DNA of 64,000 nt from Nostoc linckia NIES-25 (GTDB lineage: Bacteria; Cyanobacteriota; Cyanobacteriia; Cyanobacteriales; Nostocaceae): NCBI RefSeq assembly GCF_002368035.1, contig NZ_AP018222.1, positions 1,373,630 to 1,437,629 of the forward strand, given 5' to 3'. Below, piece by piece: positions 17,567-27,659 of the stretch; position 1 is the stretch's first letter; each line of letters begins with the position of its first letter. A program made the translations under genes and the position numbers. Below the pieces are notes generated by a model. It was given only the letters and a program-made list of their open reading frames with translations, ran no database searches and was not told the origin of the DNA.

Positions 17567-18517
17567 ATGGTAAAAGAATTAGCAATTTGCACTCGCGGAC
17601 TAACTAAGCAATTCGATCGGCACGTTGCTGTCAATGATGTTGATTTAGAAATCCAGGCGGGTGAAGTATATGGACTAATTGGCCCGAATGGCGCAGGTAA
17701 AACAACTCTCATCCGGATGTTGGCGACTGCTGAGGAACCAACTACGGGTGAGATTTATATTAATGGCGATCGCCTTTTACGCGATAAGAGTAACCCGAAA
17801 CTCAAGCGTCGTCTTGGCTACTTACCCGATGACTATCCACTGTATGAAGATTTAACAGTTTGGGACTATTTAGATTACTTTGCGCGTTTGTATCGCTTGC
17901 GGGAACCTCGCCGCACCCAACGGCTACATGAAGTTTTAGAATTAATCCAACTTGGTAACAAACGCCACAGCATGATTTCTACTCTCTCACGAGGGATGAA
18001 ACAGCGTTTGAGTTTAGCGCGAACCATTATCCACGAACCGATTTTACTATTACTAGATGAGCCTGTTTCTGGACTCGACCCTATAGCGAGAATGCATTTT
18101 CGTGAAATCATTAAGGCTTTACGAGAAGCTGGGATGACTATACTAATTTCTTCCCACGTTCTTAGCGATCTAGCGGAATTGTGTACTTCTGTGGGAATTA
18201 TGGAACTTGGCTTTTTAGTAGAAAGTACTTCCCTACAGCAACTTTATCAACGTCTTTCACACCAACAAATTGTGTTATCTACTTTGGGAAAAATAGAGGC
18301 ACTTTTGAGTGAATTGAAGCATCATCCTTTAGTAGAACAGTGGGAGGTAATACCAGGAAAAAATAGCGTGCGGGTGAATTTTTCAGGAACGCAGGAAGAT
18401 TGTGCGGATCTTTTGCGATCGCTTATTCAAGCAGGCATTCCATTGAGTGATTTCCACTGCACGCAAGAAGACTTAGAAACCATTTTCTTAAAGCTAGGTC
18501 ACAAACAAGCATCTTGA
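17567..18517 (+). CDS. ABC transporter ATP-binding protein
   Basis: The 316-residue nucleotide-binding subunit is of the export (ABC-2) class. Walker A GPNGAGKT is at 39-46, signature LSRGM at 140-144, Walker B ILLLLDE at 159-164 and the H-loop in ISSHVLSDL. About 90 residues follow the core as a C-terminal extension typical of ABC-2 ATPases. The permease gene follows after about 45 bp on the same strand, so the pair forms one exporter. The substrate is unknown; gliding, polysaccharide or antibiotic export are all possible for this class. Confidence 0.94.
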   Translation: MVKELAICTRGLTKQFDRHVAVNDVDLEIQAGEVYGLIGPNGAGKTTLIRMLATAEEPTTGEIYINGDRLLRDKSNPKLKRRLGYLPDDYPLYEDLTVWDYLDYFARLYRLREPRRTQRLHEVLELIQLGNKRHSMISTLSRGMKQRLSLARTIIHEPILLLLDEPVSGLDPIARMHFREIIKALREAGMTILISSHVLSDLAELCTSVGIMELGFLVESTSLQQLYQRLSHQQIVLSTLGKIEALLSELKHHPLVEQWEVIPGKNSVRVNFSGTQEDCADLLRSLIQAGIPLSDFHCTQEDLETIFLKLGHKQAS

Positions 18518-18562
18518 TTCGTCAATAACTATTGCTCCCCATTTTTGGAGATTTTTTTTCCT

Positions 18563-20323
18563 ATGATGCTCAATTTGATAGACAAAATCGGCGATGCAAA
18601 TCCCCAACTATTGCGGGAACTAAAAGGACGCCTGAAATTTTTTAATGTGGCGATCGCCGTTGGAATTTCCTTACTACTGCAATTAGTAGTTTATTTATAT
18701 CAGTTTCGCGAATTTCCTGATGACAAATATTCCCTAACTGGCACATACTGTGGTTTACGTCAAATATACGAGCAACGACAAACAGAAGTTTATCGGCAAT
18801 CAAATCAATCTATAATTGATGAATTCAATAATTTTCTGTCCAATAATTTTTGTCCTGAAAACCAAATTGATTGGCAGTTGTGGTGGCGAAACCATTGGGA
18901 ATATATATTCCTGTCTTTGAGTGTAATTTTTATATTTACACTATTAGTTGCAGGAACTTATTTACTAATTAATGATTTAGCCAAAGAAGAACGTCGCGGT
19001 ACGTTAAATTTCATTCGTCTGAGTCCACAATCAGAAACAAGTATATTGACTGGCAAATTGCTAGGAGTTCCGAGTTTTATTTATCTCATAATCTTAGTAG
19101 CACTTCCTTTACATTTGTGGGCTGGACATTCTGCCAACATATCTTTTAGTCAGATTTTTAGTTACTACGCTGTTGTTGTTAGTAGCTGTATGTTCTTCTA
19201 CAGTGGTGCATTACTCTTTGGATTAGTTACTCGCTGGTTCAGTGGTTTTCAGCCGTGGTTAGGTAGTGGCGCTGTTTTATTTTTCTTGTTTATGACGATG
19301 CTAATAGCGTCGTATTATGGCAACAGTTTAAATTATTCAGGCGCTTGGTTGAGACTTTTTAATCCTTGGGATGTAACCAATTATTTGTTCCCGAACTTGT
19401 TCCGCGTACACAATGGTTCTCCGTTGAAAAGCTTGGAGTTTTTCTATATACCATTGGGAACAAATATTGTGAGCGTTGTCGGCTTCCATTTGTTCAACTA
19501 TGGTGTGTGTACTTATGGAATTTTCAAAGCACTGAAACGTTGTTTCCGTAATCCTCAAGCTACAGTAATCAGCAAGGGACAAAGTTATATAATAGTAGCC
19601 TTTTCCCAGTTGATGATGTGGGGATTTACCTTGCAATATAGGGGCAAAATTTTTGATTTAGATCGACAGATCGAGCAAAATTTTTCTTTGATGGCATTAT
19701 ATAATGTGGGCTTGCTTGTAAGTTTGATTGCAATTCTTACGCCTCATCGTCAAACTGTACAAGATTGGGCAAGATATAGACATCAAGATAGCAAGAAGAG
19801 TATTTGGTGGGATTTAATAGCGAGCGAAAAAAGTCCTGCATTAGTGGCGATCGCCATTAATCTTATAATCGTTAGTATCCCTTGGGTAGTTTGGGTTTCA
19901 CTTACATCTACTTTCAACGCAGACACTACGCCAAATTGGGCGGGTGACAATATTGATAGGTTGAAATCTCTTTTAGCCCTAGCTTTGTCTATCAGCATGA
20001 TTTTGATTTATGCTACCATCGCTCAATTGGTTCTGTTGCTCAAAACTCCCAAACGTTCTTTCTGGGCAATTGGAACTGTTGGTGGAGTAATGTTCCTACC
20101 TCCAGTGATTTTAGAATTACTCGGTATCTCTTCGTCAAAAAATCCCACTGTGTGGCTATTTTCAACTTTTCCGTGGTCAGCGATATCATATTCCGAGGGC
20201 ACAACAATTTTTATGGCATTCCTAGCCCAGGTGAGTGTTCTTGGATTGTTAAACTTCCAGTTAAGAAAACAGGTGAGATTAGCAGGCGAATCTGCGACAA
20301 AAGCATTGTTAGCAGGACGTTAG
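18563..20323 (+). CDS. ABC-2 type transporter permease
   Basis: The membrane partner of the preceding ATPase is about 586 residues with some 12 hydrophobic segments. A cytosolic start (NPQLLRELKGRLKFFN) is followed by a first helix, a large hydrophilic loop (about 50-115), and LINDLAKEERRGTLNFIRLSP, the coupling segment found in ABC-2 permeases. ATG 18,563 is preferred over an upstream in-frame TTG because GGAG at 18,547-18,550 is well placed for it. The protein is longer than usual single-domain permeases and may be two fused halves. Confidence 0.85.
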   Translation: MMLNLIDKIGDANPQLLRELKGRLKFFNVAIAVGISLLLQLVVYLYQFREFPDDKYSLTGTYCGLRQIYEQRQTEVYRQSNQSIIDEFNNFLSNNFCPENQIDWQLWWRNHWEYIFLSLSVIFIFTLLVAGTYLLINDLAKEERRGTLNFIRLSPQSETSILTGKLLGVPSFIYLIILVALPLHLWAGHSANISFSQIFSYYAVVVSSCMFFYSGALLFGLVTRWFSGFQPWLGSGAVLFFLFMTMLIASYYGNSLNYSGAWLRLFNPWDVTNYLFPNLFRVHNGSPLKSLEFFYIPLGTNIVSVVGFHLFNYGVCTYGIFKALKRCFRNPQATVISKGQSYIIVAFSQLMMWGFTLQYRGKIFDLDRQIEQNFSLMALYNVGLLVSLIAILTPHRQTVQDWARYRHQDSKKSIWWDLIASEKSPALVAIAINLIIVSIPWVVWVSLTSTFNADTTPNWAGDNIDRLKSLLALALSISMILIYATIAQLVLLLKTPKRSFWAIGTVGGVMFLPPVILELLGISSSKNPTVWLFSTFPWSAISYSEGTTIFMAFLAQVSVLGLLNFQLRKQVRLAGESATKALLAGR

Positions 20324-20333
20324 TTTGATAAAG

Positions 20334-20360
20334 CAGAATTCAGAATTCAGAATTCAGAAG
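20334..20360. repeat. tandem CAGAATTC repeat
   Basis: Three direct copies of the 8-mer CAGAATTC follow the permease stop. The same motif, in degenerate form (GAATTCTGAATTC, GACTCCTGAATTC), recurs at 17,262, 34,155, 55,190 and 62,690. Confidence 0.8.
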
Positions 20361-20404
20361 TAAAAAACGGTTTATAGCTGCGGTTTGCTATAATTTCACA
20401 CATT

Positions 20405-20437
20405 AGATCCCCGACTTATTTGATAAGTCGGGGATCT
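20405..20437 (+). terminator. strong hairpin after the ABC operon
   Basis: AGATCCCCGACTTA and TAAGTCGGGGATCT form a perfect 14-bp stem with a 5-nt loop, followed by TGTTTCT. The weak T-tract and symmetrical stem mean it could also be one of the palindromic repeats common in Nostoc. Confidence 0.65.
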
Positions 20438-20600
20438 TGTTTCTGCTATATGATTAATTAGTTGCTGGCATCTAAACTCGTAGCATTTTCAAAAATTTTG
20501 CAATAATTAGTCTGCGATATATTCATCTATCTGTAGTAGGAATTTCATTAAACAATTTGAAATTTTTAATTAACATAACTACTATGAAAATTTAAAAATC

Positions 20601-21080
20601 ATGCTAGATCCTTCTGCTGAAGACCTACGCTGTATAGCTATCCAGTTTTTAGAACAAAGCCCACCACAACGCCTGCAAATTCTCAAGGAATTGGGGATAG
20701 CTCGTTATGAATTTTTAACTAAAATACGTCTCAATGAAGCAAATATAATTTGTATAATGCGGTTTTTCAAATATCCAAGCCGCCTAAAATTTCCTAATCT
20801 TCAAGAAGCAGATTTATCTGGTTTAATTTTAGACGGACTCAATTTCATTCGGGCAAATTTCTCAGCCGCAAATCTGCAAGGTAGCAGTTTAGTTAATGCC
20901 GACCTCTTATTTGCAAATTTGACAAAAGCTGATTTGAGGAATGCAGATTTGAGAGGTGCAACTTTGAATGAGACTATTTGGTTAGATACTTTAGTAGATC
21001 GATCCCAGTTTGGTGCAGGTACTGGTTTAACCGATCTGCAACGCCAAGATTTACAATTGCGTGGAGCTAAATTTAATTAG
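20601..21080 (+). CDS. pentapeptide-repeat protein
   Basis: The 159-residue protein has a helical N-terminal part (1-70) with no known motif. A run of A(D/N)Lxx pentapeptides follows (about residues 75-128: LQEADLSGL, RANFSAANLQGSSLVNADLLFANL, KADLRNADLRGATL), which fold into a right-handed quadrilateral beta-helix. The tail (GTGLTDLQRQDLQLRGAKFN) resembles the closing segment of other cyanobacterial members. The biochemical role of these proteins is usually unknown; some mimic DNA. The ATG has only a weak ribosome site. Confidence 0.88.
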   Translation: MLDPSAEDLRCIAIQFLEQSPPQRLQILKELGIARYEFLTKIRLNEANIICIMRFFKYPSRLKFPNLQEADLSGLILDGLNFIRANFSAANLQGSSLVNADLLFANLTKADLRNADLRGATLNETIWLDTLVDRSQFGAGTGLTDLQRQDLQLRGAKFN

Positions 21081-21092
21081 CTGGAAAAGGGA

Positions 21093-21120
21093 GTACAGAC
21101 GCGATTAATCGCGTCTGTAC
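21093..21120. repeat. perfect 13-bp palindromic repeat
   Basis: GTACAGACGCGAT and ATCGCGTCTGTAC are separated by TA. The hairpin lies 13 nt after the pentapeptide gene and may end its transcript, but there is no T-run. It is of a type commonly dispersed in Nostoc genomes. Confidence 0.75.
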
Positions 21121-21257
21121 AAAAATAAGGAGTGGGGAATGTGGGATAGATGTTTGCATTTCCAGGCGCGAACTTTCATTGATGTATCTTGAAAAAAAGA
21201 TAATTCAAATACAAAAAGTTATAAAATTATGAGATTGAGATTTGCTTGGATAAATTA

Positions 21258-22421
21258 ATGAGTATTAAACTGCCTCAAAAATTGATGTTGCTTGGTGCTG
21301 GGGAACTAGGCAAAGAATTTACGATCGCTGCTCAGCGTCTTGGTAATTATGCCATCGCTGTTGACCGTTACCCTAATGCTCCAGCGATGCAAGTTGCTGA
21401 CTGTTTTGAAGTGATTTCTATGCTCAGCGGCGATGATTTAGAAGCTGTAGTTGCTAAACATCAACCTGATTTTATTATACCAGAAATTGAAGCAATCAGA
21501 ACAGAAAAGCTAATCGAATTTGAACAGCGGGGGATTACAGTTATCCCGACTGCGGCTGCTACTAATTATACAATGAACCGCGACAGAATTAGGGAACTGG
21601 CACATCAACAATTAGGTATTAGAACAGCTAAATATGGTTATGCAGTGAGTCTAGAAGAATTAATTGCTGTTTCTGATGAAATTGGATTTCCTAACGTTGT
21701 GAAACCCGTGATGTCATCATCTGGGAAAGGTCAGTCTGTGGTGCAGGATAAAAGTGAGGTGGAAAAAGCTTGGAATTATGCGATCGCTAATTCTAGAGGT
21801 GATAGTCAAAAGGTAATTGTAGAGGAATTTATTAATTTTGAAATAGAGATAACTTTACTTACTATTAAACAGTGGAGTGCCCCAACAATTTTCTGTTCTC
21901 CTATTGGTCATCGCCAAGAAAGAGGCGATTATCAAGAATCGTGGCAACCCGCAGAAATTTCTGAAGATAAGATATTAAAAGCTCAAGAAATAGCCATCAA
22001 AGTTACTGACGCTTTAGGAGGAGCCGGAATTTTTGGCGTTGAGTTTTTCATTACCAAAGATGAAGTAATTTTTTCTGAACTTTCTCCTAGACCTCATGAT
22101 ACAGGTATGGTGACATTAATTTCCCAAAATCTCAACGAATTTGAATTACATTTGAGAGCTATTTTAAACTTGCCAATTCCTCGTATTGAACAACTAGGAG
22201 CATCAGCTAGCGCAGTAATTTTAGCTTCAGAAAAATCTGATTCTGTTGCTTTTACTGGTGTTGCTGACGCTTTGTCAGAAAAAGATGTAGATATTCGATT
22301 ATTTGGTAAACCTAATGCCCATCCATATCGGCGAATGGGAGTAGCTTTAGCAAAAGGTGTGAATGTCAAAGAGGCTAGGGAAAAAGCTACGAAAGCTGCA
22401 AGTAAAATTCAAATTATTTAA
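21258..22421 (+). CDS. purT: formate-dependent phosphoribosylglycinamide formyltransferase
   Basis: PurT forms FGAR from GAR, formate and ATP in purine synthesis without a folate donor. The ATP-grasp protein has the N-terminal glycine loop (LLGAGELGKEF), FPNVVKPVMSSSGKGQS (ATP-binding lysine and glycine loop), VEEFINFEIEIT and the metal/ATP site VIFSELSPRPHDTGMVTL. ATG 21,258 (MSIKLPQKLM) is preferred to an in-frame TTG 12 nt upstream, giving 387 residues, the normal family length. It ends 7 bp from the convergent exopolysaccharide locus I. Confidence 0.96.
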   Translation: MSIKLPQKLMLLGAGELGKEFTIAAQRLGNYAIAVDRYPNAPAMQVADCFEVISMLSGDDLEAVVAKHQPDFIIPEIEAIRTEKLIEFEQRGITVIPTAAATNYTMNRDRIRELAHQQLGIRTAKYGYAVSLEELIAVSDEIGFPNVVKPVMSSSGKGQSVVQDKSEVEKAWNYAIANSRGDSQKVIVEEFINFEIEITLLTIKQWSAPTIFCSPIGHRQERGDYQESWQPAEISEDKILKAQEIAIKVTDALGGAGIFGVEFFITKDEVIFSELSPRPHDTGMVTLISQNLNEFELHLRAILNLPIPRIEQLGASASAVILASEKSDSVAFTGVADALSEKDVDIRLFGKPNAHPYRRMGVALAKGVNVKEAREKATKAASKIQII

Positions 22422-22428
22422 TACAATA

Positions 22429-22971
22429 TTAATAAGTATAGTAATCAACAATGTTCAACACTGCATGAAAATTTGCTCCAAGCATGTATTGATTACTATT
22501 GGGTAAATTTTCTAATCTTAACAAGATTGTTTTTGTGCCCTGAGAGTCGCTTTTTTGGGGTTGAATTATAATTGCTACCTCATTTTCCCCAGCCGGAACG
22601 ATCGCAAAATTAGCAATTGGCTGGTAATCTACTCCATACTTAGCTGTTCCTTCGATGCTGTACTTAACTATTAAATCTTGAGTCGGATCGCCATTACGAG
22701 TAATTACAAATTCACCAATGTCTCCAAATTGAGACGCGCAGTTTTTTGTGGCTGTAATGTTTACAATGGTTGGGTAGCTGAAGGTAGAGTTTAATTGATG
22801 ATATTTATTTTGGTTTTCATCACTGGATATTAAGCTAAATTTAGTTAATAGTTCATTTTTACTAGAAAATTTACTGAAACTGACAATATTACTGAGTTGT
22901 GAATTATGAACCAGGTATTTGAAGTCTGGCAAGTGATTTTTGACTTGTAAATTCTTCATTATTTTCTTCAT
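22429..22971 (-). CDS. small Calx-beta domain protein
   Basis: The 180-residue protein ends in one Calx-beta-like immunoglobulin fold (about 65-178): VNITATKN, GEFVITRNGD, LIVKYSIEGTAKYGVDYQP and a closing strand LRLENL. These domains bind Ca2+ and are common in secreted and surface proteins. No signal peptide is visible. The start overlaps the 3' end of the tyrosine-kinase gene by 68 bp; Met1 and Met5 are the only plausible starts, and no good ribosome site is seen. It is the last gene of locus I and may bind the exopolysaccharide or its export machinery. Confidence 0.75.
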   Translation of the reverse strand: MKKIMKNLQVKNHLPDFKYLVHNSQLSNIVSFSKFSSKNELLTKFSLISSDENQNKYHQLNSTFSYPTIVNITATKNCASQFGDIGEFVITRNGDPTQDLIVKYSIEGTAKYGVDYQPIANFAIVPAGENEVAIIIQPQKSDSQGTKTILLRLENLPNSNQYMLGANFHAVLNIVDYYTY

Positions 22972-25102
22972 TAGAGTAGTAATAACTGTAGCGTTCGTGT
23001 TGGGTAAAAACTCCGTTTACAACCTGTCCCAAGACATTTTGACCAGATTTTTCTAAAAGTTCTTTTGCAATAATGGCACTAACACAATCAGCGACTCCCG
23101 GACGAACGACAAATAATACACCGTCAGCCATTTGTCCTAGAGTAGCAGCATCAGCAGCAACGTTTAATGATGGAGCATCAATAATTACAAAATCGTAGTA
23201 AACAGAAAAAGTTTGAATTAATGCAGCCATTTTTTTTGAGTCAAGGAGAGAACCCGGATTAGGAGGTATAACTCCACAAGTGAGGACATATAAATTATCC
23301 ATTACTTGTTTGATAGCTGTATTAATTTCAGCTTGTCCAACAATCAAATTGCTAAGACCTTCATTATTAATTAATTCCCAAATTTTATGCTGAACGGGAC
23401 GGCGCATATCCGCATCCACTAGTAAGATTTTTCGCTCCATTTGAGCCATTGTAATAGCTAAATTAGCTGCTACTGTGGATTTGCCTTCTTTGGGTACAGA
23501 ACTAGTGATAACTATAACTTTTAGTTCCTTATCAGCACTCAGAAACTTGAGATTTGCCCGCAGCATTCGGTATGCTTCATTAATAGGCGATCGCGGTGCA
23601 TCTCGAACTATAAGCCTTTTACTATATAACTCCATTTCTTCATTGCCACGAAGAGACTTTTTCGGCTTATTGAAAGCAGGAATAATCCCTAATAAAGTAA
23701 AATTTAATAATTCCTTGGCTTGCTCAGTGGTCTTAATTGATTTATCTATTTTTTCCAAAAGATATATAATTCCCAAAGCAGCTAAACTAGACAATAAACC
23801 TGTACTCAAATACAAAAACATCGGAGAAGAAATTGACTCTTCTGGAACTTCAGCTTGGGATATCACGCTAGCATTACCTAAACTTTGATTTTCTGCTATG
23901 CGGCTTTCTTGGAGTTTTTGTAATAAAAGCGAGTAGGTAGATTGTGCGGCTTGTACTTTACGTTCTAATTGTCGCTGTTGCTGTTCTAATCTTGGGAGAT
24001 TGTTCAAGCGTTGTTTGTAAGCAGCTTGTAAATTAGATAAAGTGGTGATTTGGCTTGCTAAACCCAGGCGATTTGATTCTAAATCTACAAGTCTTGCAGA
24101 AAGTTGTTGCTCTAACTCTCCTAGTTGCAAATTATTTTCTGGCTGGATTAAATTTTTTCCTACAACATTTTTTATTCGTTGTTGTAGTAAATTGTTTAAA
24201 GACTCTAATTTATATACCAAATTAATAATTTCTGGGTGGTTATCTTGTAAAACAGTCCGCCTAGCCGCAAGCTGTGATTCTAACTGTTGGATTTCTTTAA
24301 GAATATCTTGCACCCCTGAGGTTTGACTCAGAGAAGTCATAACTATGGCTTGCTGAGAGTTCATTTTTAACTGTTTTTTGATTTCTTGACTTTGTGCCTC
24401 AGTATCAGCAAACCTAGATTGAGCCTCACTTATTTGCTGTTGTAATGCAGTGAGAAGTTCTAGTGATTTATTTGCTTCTTCTTGTAGAGATACAATTTTA
24501 TTTTTTTCTTTAAATACTGCTAGTTCTGCTTCTGCTTGTCTAACCACTAATTCTGCATTTGGGAGTTGTTTTTCTATAAATTTACGAGCAGTGGCAGCTT
24601 GAGTTCTATGACCAGATATATTGTTCTCTAAGTAAATTTCTATTAAAGTATTAACAACTTGTGCAGCTGTTTCTGGATTCGTATCTTTGTAGGCAACACT
24701 CAGAATATCGGCTCCTTTTATTTCCTTAACTGTTAGATATTGCAGAAATTGTTTGGTTGTTAAAGGTAGATTTTTATTGTCTTTGAGATTGAGTTGATTT
24801 ATAGTAGTTTTGACAATTGGAATAGAACGAATAACTTCTGCTTCTGTATTGAGAGGATTACTTTTATCACTCACTAATGGTTCTAATTTACCAATTTCTG
24901 TTCCTAATCCTGTTAAAGAAGAAGTAGTATTTGTCCTTTGAAATTTTAGTTTTCCTTCTGCCAAGTAGTAAGGTTTTTTGAACAACGTAGCTATCTGTAA
25001 AATTATAAATACGCAAACAAAAATACTTAAGCCAGCAGTCCAACGGCGCTTTATGGCTTGCCAATAGCTATCAAAATTTCCAGAAGACTCTTGTGTTTTC
25101 AT
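22904..25102 (-). CDS. Wzc-type polysaccharide co-polymerase / BY tyrosine autokinase
   Basis: The 732-residue fusion has a Wzz chain-length domain with membrane helices near 24-42 and 428-449 flanking a long periplasmic coiled coil (about 180-400), then a cytosolic bacterial tyrosine kinase. Kinase motifs: Walker A SSVPKEGKST (534-543), Walker A' ILLVDADMRRP (559-569) and Walker B FVIIDAP (638-644). A C-terminal tyrosine cluster YSYYY (705-709) is the likely autophosphorylation site. Such proteins control export and chain length in Wzy-dependent exopolysaccharide synthesis. The start is the first ATG and gives the usual short cytosolic N-terminus. Confidence 0.95.
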   Translation of the reverse strand: MKTQESSGNFDSYWQAIKRRWTAGLSIFVCVFIILQIATLFKKPYYLAEGKLKFQRTNTTSSLTGLGTEIGKLEPLVSDKSNPLNTEAEVIRSIPIVKTTINQLNLKDNKNLPLTTKQFLQYLTVKEIKGADILSVAYKDTNPETAAQVVNTLIEIYLENNISGHRTQAATARKFIEKQLPNAELVVRQAEAELAVFKEKNKIVSLQEEANKSLELLTALQQQISEAQSRFADTEAQSQEIKKQLKMNSQQAIVMTSLSQTSGVQDILKEIQQLESQLAARRTVLQDNHPEIINLVYKLESLNNLLQQRIKNVVGKNLIQPENNLQLGELEQQLSARLVDLESNRLGLASQITTLSNLQAAYKQRLNNLPRLEQQQRQLERKVQAAQSTYSLLLQKLQESRIAENQSLGNASVISQAEVPEESISSPMFLYLSTGLLSSLAALGIIYLLEKIDKSIKTTEQAKELLNFTLLGIIPAFNKPKKSLRGNEEMELYSKRLIVRDAPRSPINEAYRMLRANLKFLSADKELKVIVITSSVPKEGKSTVAANLAITMAQMERKILLVDADMRRPVQHKIWELINNEGLSNLIVGQAEINTAIKQVMDNLYVLTCGVIPPNPGSLLDSKKMAALIQTFSVYYDFVIIDAPSLNVAADAATLGQMADGVLFVVRPGVADCVSAIIAKELLEKSGQNVLGQVVNGVFTQHERYSYYYSNEENNEEFTSQKSLARLQIPGS

Positions 25103-25307
25103 AAAATAATTACAAGTTATACGATTTTTGATTTTAGATTTATGATTGAGAATTACCTTCTGTATGTAGGCTAGATGAATAGATTTGTGGTAATCATTTT
25201 TAAATTGGTTTATTCAAAACAGAATTCATGAGCTATATTCATCTTAAACTGACTCAACGATACAAAAACTATAAGAAAGATTTTCGGATTTATTTGTAAT
25301 GATTTAT

Positions 25308-26519
25308 CTAAATTATGGCAAGCGAAGAGTTGAAAATTTTTGTATTATTTTTTAGATTTTGATAATGAAATTTTTGAATTTGGCTAATGACTCTTTTTAA
25401 ATCTCCATCTGTGAGGTTAGAGCCAGAAGGTAAGCAAAGACCGCGTGCAAATAAATCTTCGGACACTGCACCACCAAAACTTTCGCATTCAGCAAAGATA
25501 GGTTGAATATGCAAAGGTTTCCAGACGGGACGAGATTCGATTTGCTGTTCAAGAAGTGCTAGACGGAGTTGTTCTCGGTTTACGCCAAAAGCCTCAGGCT
25601 CTACTGTTATACAAGTTAACCAACGAGTAGCATATCCATAATTAGCTTCTGGCATAAATTCTATTCCTGGTAAGTTTTTCAACGCCTGAGAATAAATTTC
25701 AAAATTACGTCGTCTAGCTAGTACTCGCTGATTTAAAACATTCAATTGACCGCGACCAATACCAGCTAAAACGTTACTGAGACGATAGTTATAGCCTATT
25801 TCTGAATGTTGGTAGTGAGGAGCGCGATCGCGTGCTTGAGTTGCGAGGAAACGTGCTTTTTCTACTAATTCTAAATCCTGAGAAACTAACATTCCCCCAC
25901 CAGAAGTAGTAATAATTTTATTACCATTAAATGAATAAATACCAATGCGTCCAAAAGTTCCTAAAGCACGTCCTTTGTAGGTAGCTCCTAAAGCTTCCGC
26001 AGCATCTTCAATTAAGGGAATATCATATTGATTACAAGCTTGCAAAATTGGCTCAATATCTGCACTTTGACCATATAAATGTACGAGTACAACGGCTTTA
26101 GGTAATTTACCTGTTTTGGCACGGCTATCTAGTGCTTCTGCTAACAATTTGGGGTTCATATTCCACGAAGTGCGATCGCTATCAATAAATACCGGTTTTG
26201 CTCCTAAATAAATAATTGGGTTAGCACTAGCAATAAACGTTAGGGTAGAGCAAAAAACTTCATCCCCAGCCTCAACACCAACTAATCGCAAAGCTAAATG
26301 CAAAGCCGCTGTACCAGAACTTAAAGCAACAGCATAACTAGCATTAGTTACTTGACAAAATTCTTCCTCGAAAGCATCAACATGCGGCCCAACAGGAGCA
26401 ATCCAGTTTGTTTCAAAAGCTTCTTTCACTAATTCTAGTTCGCGATCGCCCATGTGTGGTGTTGAAAGCAGAATTGGTTTATTCATGCACATTACCTGAA
26501 TCGGGTTGCCAGTTTTCAC
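25308..26519 (-). CDS. DegT/DnrJ/EryC1 family sugar aminotransferase
   Basis: This PLP enzyme transfers an amino group to a keto-sugar nucleotide. It shows ALSSGTAALHLAL (phosphate cup), HLYGQSADI, IEDAAEALGA and SFNGNKIITTSGGGM with the Schiff-base Lys201. The first ATG overlaps the previous gene's stop; starts at Met10 or Met12 (MNKPILLSTPHMGD) fit the family better, so the true protein may be 392-394 residues. The target is probably a UDP-keto sugar such as that made by FlaA1/CapD-type dehydratases; one is encoded at 59.8 kb. It follows a GNAT/FemAB-like gene with no gap. Confidence 0.93.
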   Translation of the reverse strand: MKTGNPIQVMCMNKPILLSTPHMGDRELELVKEAFETNWIAPVGPHVDAFEEEFCQVTNASYAVALSSGTAALHLALRLVGVEAGDEVFCSTLTFIASANPIIYLGAKPVFIDSDRTSWNMNPKLLAEALDSRAKTGKLPKAVVLVHLYGQSADIEPILQACNQYDIPLIEDAAEALGATYKGRALGTFGRIGIYSFNGNKIITTSGGGMLVSQDLELVEKARFLATQARDRAPHYQHSEIGYNYRLSNVLAGIGRGQLNVLNQRVLARRRNFEIYSQALKNLPGIEFMPEANYGYATRWLTCITVEPEAFGVNREQLRLALLEQQIESRPVWKPLHIQPIFAECESFGGAVSEDLFARGLCLPSGSNLTDGDLKRVISQIQKFHYQNLKNNTKIFNSSLAII

Positions 26520-27593
26520 TCAATTCAAAGAACGATAAGCAGGGAAAAAATTTGACTCAAATAAATTTTTTGCTTCGGTTTTTAACGACTTTGCTCGTAA
26601 TTCAACTAAAGAATTATATTTTTCTGGGTGTGTAATTAAGCGTAGCGTTAAAAATAGATGTCTTTGTTTAGAAAACCCTGCTTTGAAATTGTAAAGGCTA
26701 TCTTTAGCTGAACCAACACCACCACCTAAATGCAAAAATTTATTTCCCCGTTCTTTAGCCCAATATCTAAGGTAATCAAACATTAACTTACTAGGAGCTT
26801 GTTTCAAAAACTCGCTGTTTGTACCTCCCAGGTGATATTGCACTATTTCACAGCATTCGGTAAATATTCCTGCACAAGCAATTTCATTATTCAACTCTAT
26901 GAGGCATAAATAAACATTGTTATGTAATTTTGCTAAATTTTCAAAATAATCATAATCAAAATAAAAATAGTTTTTTGCTTCTACACGGTTCATTGTTTCA
27001 TGATATATAATCATAAAATTATCTATATATTCTTCTAATTTCACAATTTTGGCAGTAAAACCATGACGTTTACATCTATTGATATGATTGCGATGTTCTG
27101 GTCTAGTTTGATGCCAAATGTCTGATGTAGATAGGCTTAAATCTATCGACACAGTTTCTCCACTGACTTGACATAATCCAAGTGGTAAAACTTCATGTAG
27201 TCCTTGATTTAGTATTGGGTGTAGCCTTAAAAATGCCGAACAAATTTCGCGATCGCGCAACGCAAATATTAACTGATTTACTGCCAATTGCAAAAACTCC
27301 GGCGTCTTAGCTGCGGCTTGACTCAATAATATTCCAGGGTAGCCATAAGGAGATACAATATCCCAAATCAATGGAATTTCAATCTTGGTGTCAAATAAAT
27401 TATTGACACAACGTAATAAATAAGGTAAAAAAAATATTTTTTCATTTTCAAATATCAATATAGCTTCTGGAATCGCATTAATTCTTTTAGCTTCTAAATC
27501 TACATATTCCGGCAGATGATAAATATCATGTTTTAATTGGTTTAAAGTTTGCAGCCATAATGGATCTGAAAAATTAATTATTTTATAATCCAT
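26520..27593 (-). CDS. GNAT/FemAB-like acyl or aminoacyl transferase
   Basis: The 357-residue protein looks like a double-GNAT FemAB/BioF2-like enzyme. Landmarks are LPEYVDLEAKRINAIPEAIL in the first half, then TRPEHRNHINRCKRHGFTA and FDYDYFENLAKLHNNVYLCL, and a late HLGGGVGSAKDSLYNFKAGF segment typical of the second GNAT lobe. Family members in exopolysaccharide loci are thought to acylate or aminoacylate sugar precursors or proteins. It abuts the DegT aminotransferase, which suggests it may N-acylate the amino sugar made by that enzyme (inference). Confidence 0.8.
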   Translation of the reverse strand: MDYKIINFSDPLWLQTLNQLKHDIYHLPEYVDLEAKRINAIPEAILIFENEKIFFLPYLLRCVNNLFDTKIEIPLIWDIVSPYGYPGILLSQAAAKTPEFLQLAVNQLIFALRDREICSAFLRLHPILNQGLHEVLPLGLCQVSGETVSIDLSLSTSDIWHQTRPEHRNHINRCKRHGFTAKIVKLEEYIDNFMIIYHETMNRVEAKNYFYFDYDYFENLAKLHNNVYLCLIELNNEIACAGIFTECCEIVQYHLGGTNSEFLKQAPSKLMFDYLRYWAKERGNKFLHLGGGVGSAKDSLYNFKAGFSKQRHLFLTLRLITHPEKYNSLVELRAKSLKTEAKNLFESNFFPAYRSLN

Positions 27594-27659
27594 TGATTTC
27601 CCCTATATTCAATATTTAGTTCAATGGACATCTTTTAAATGAGCAGTGTTTTGTGAATT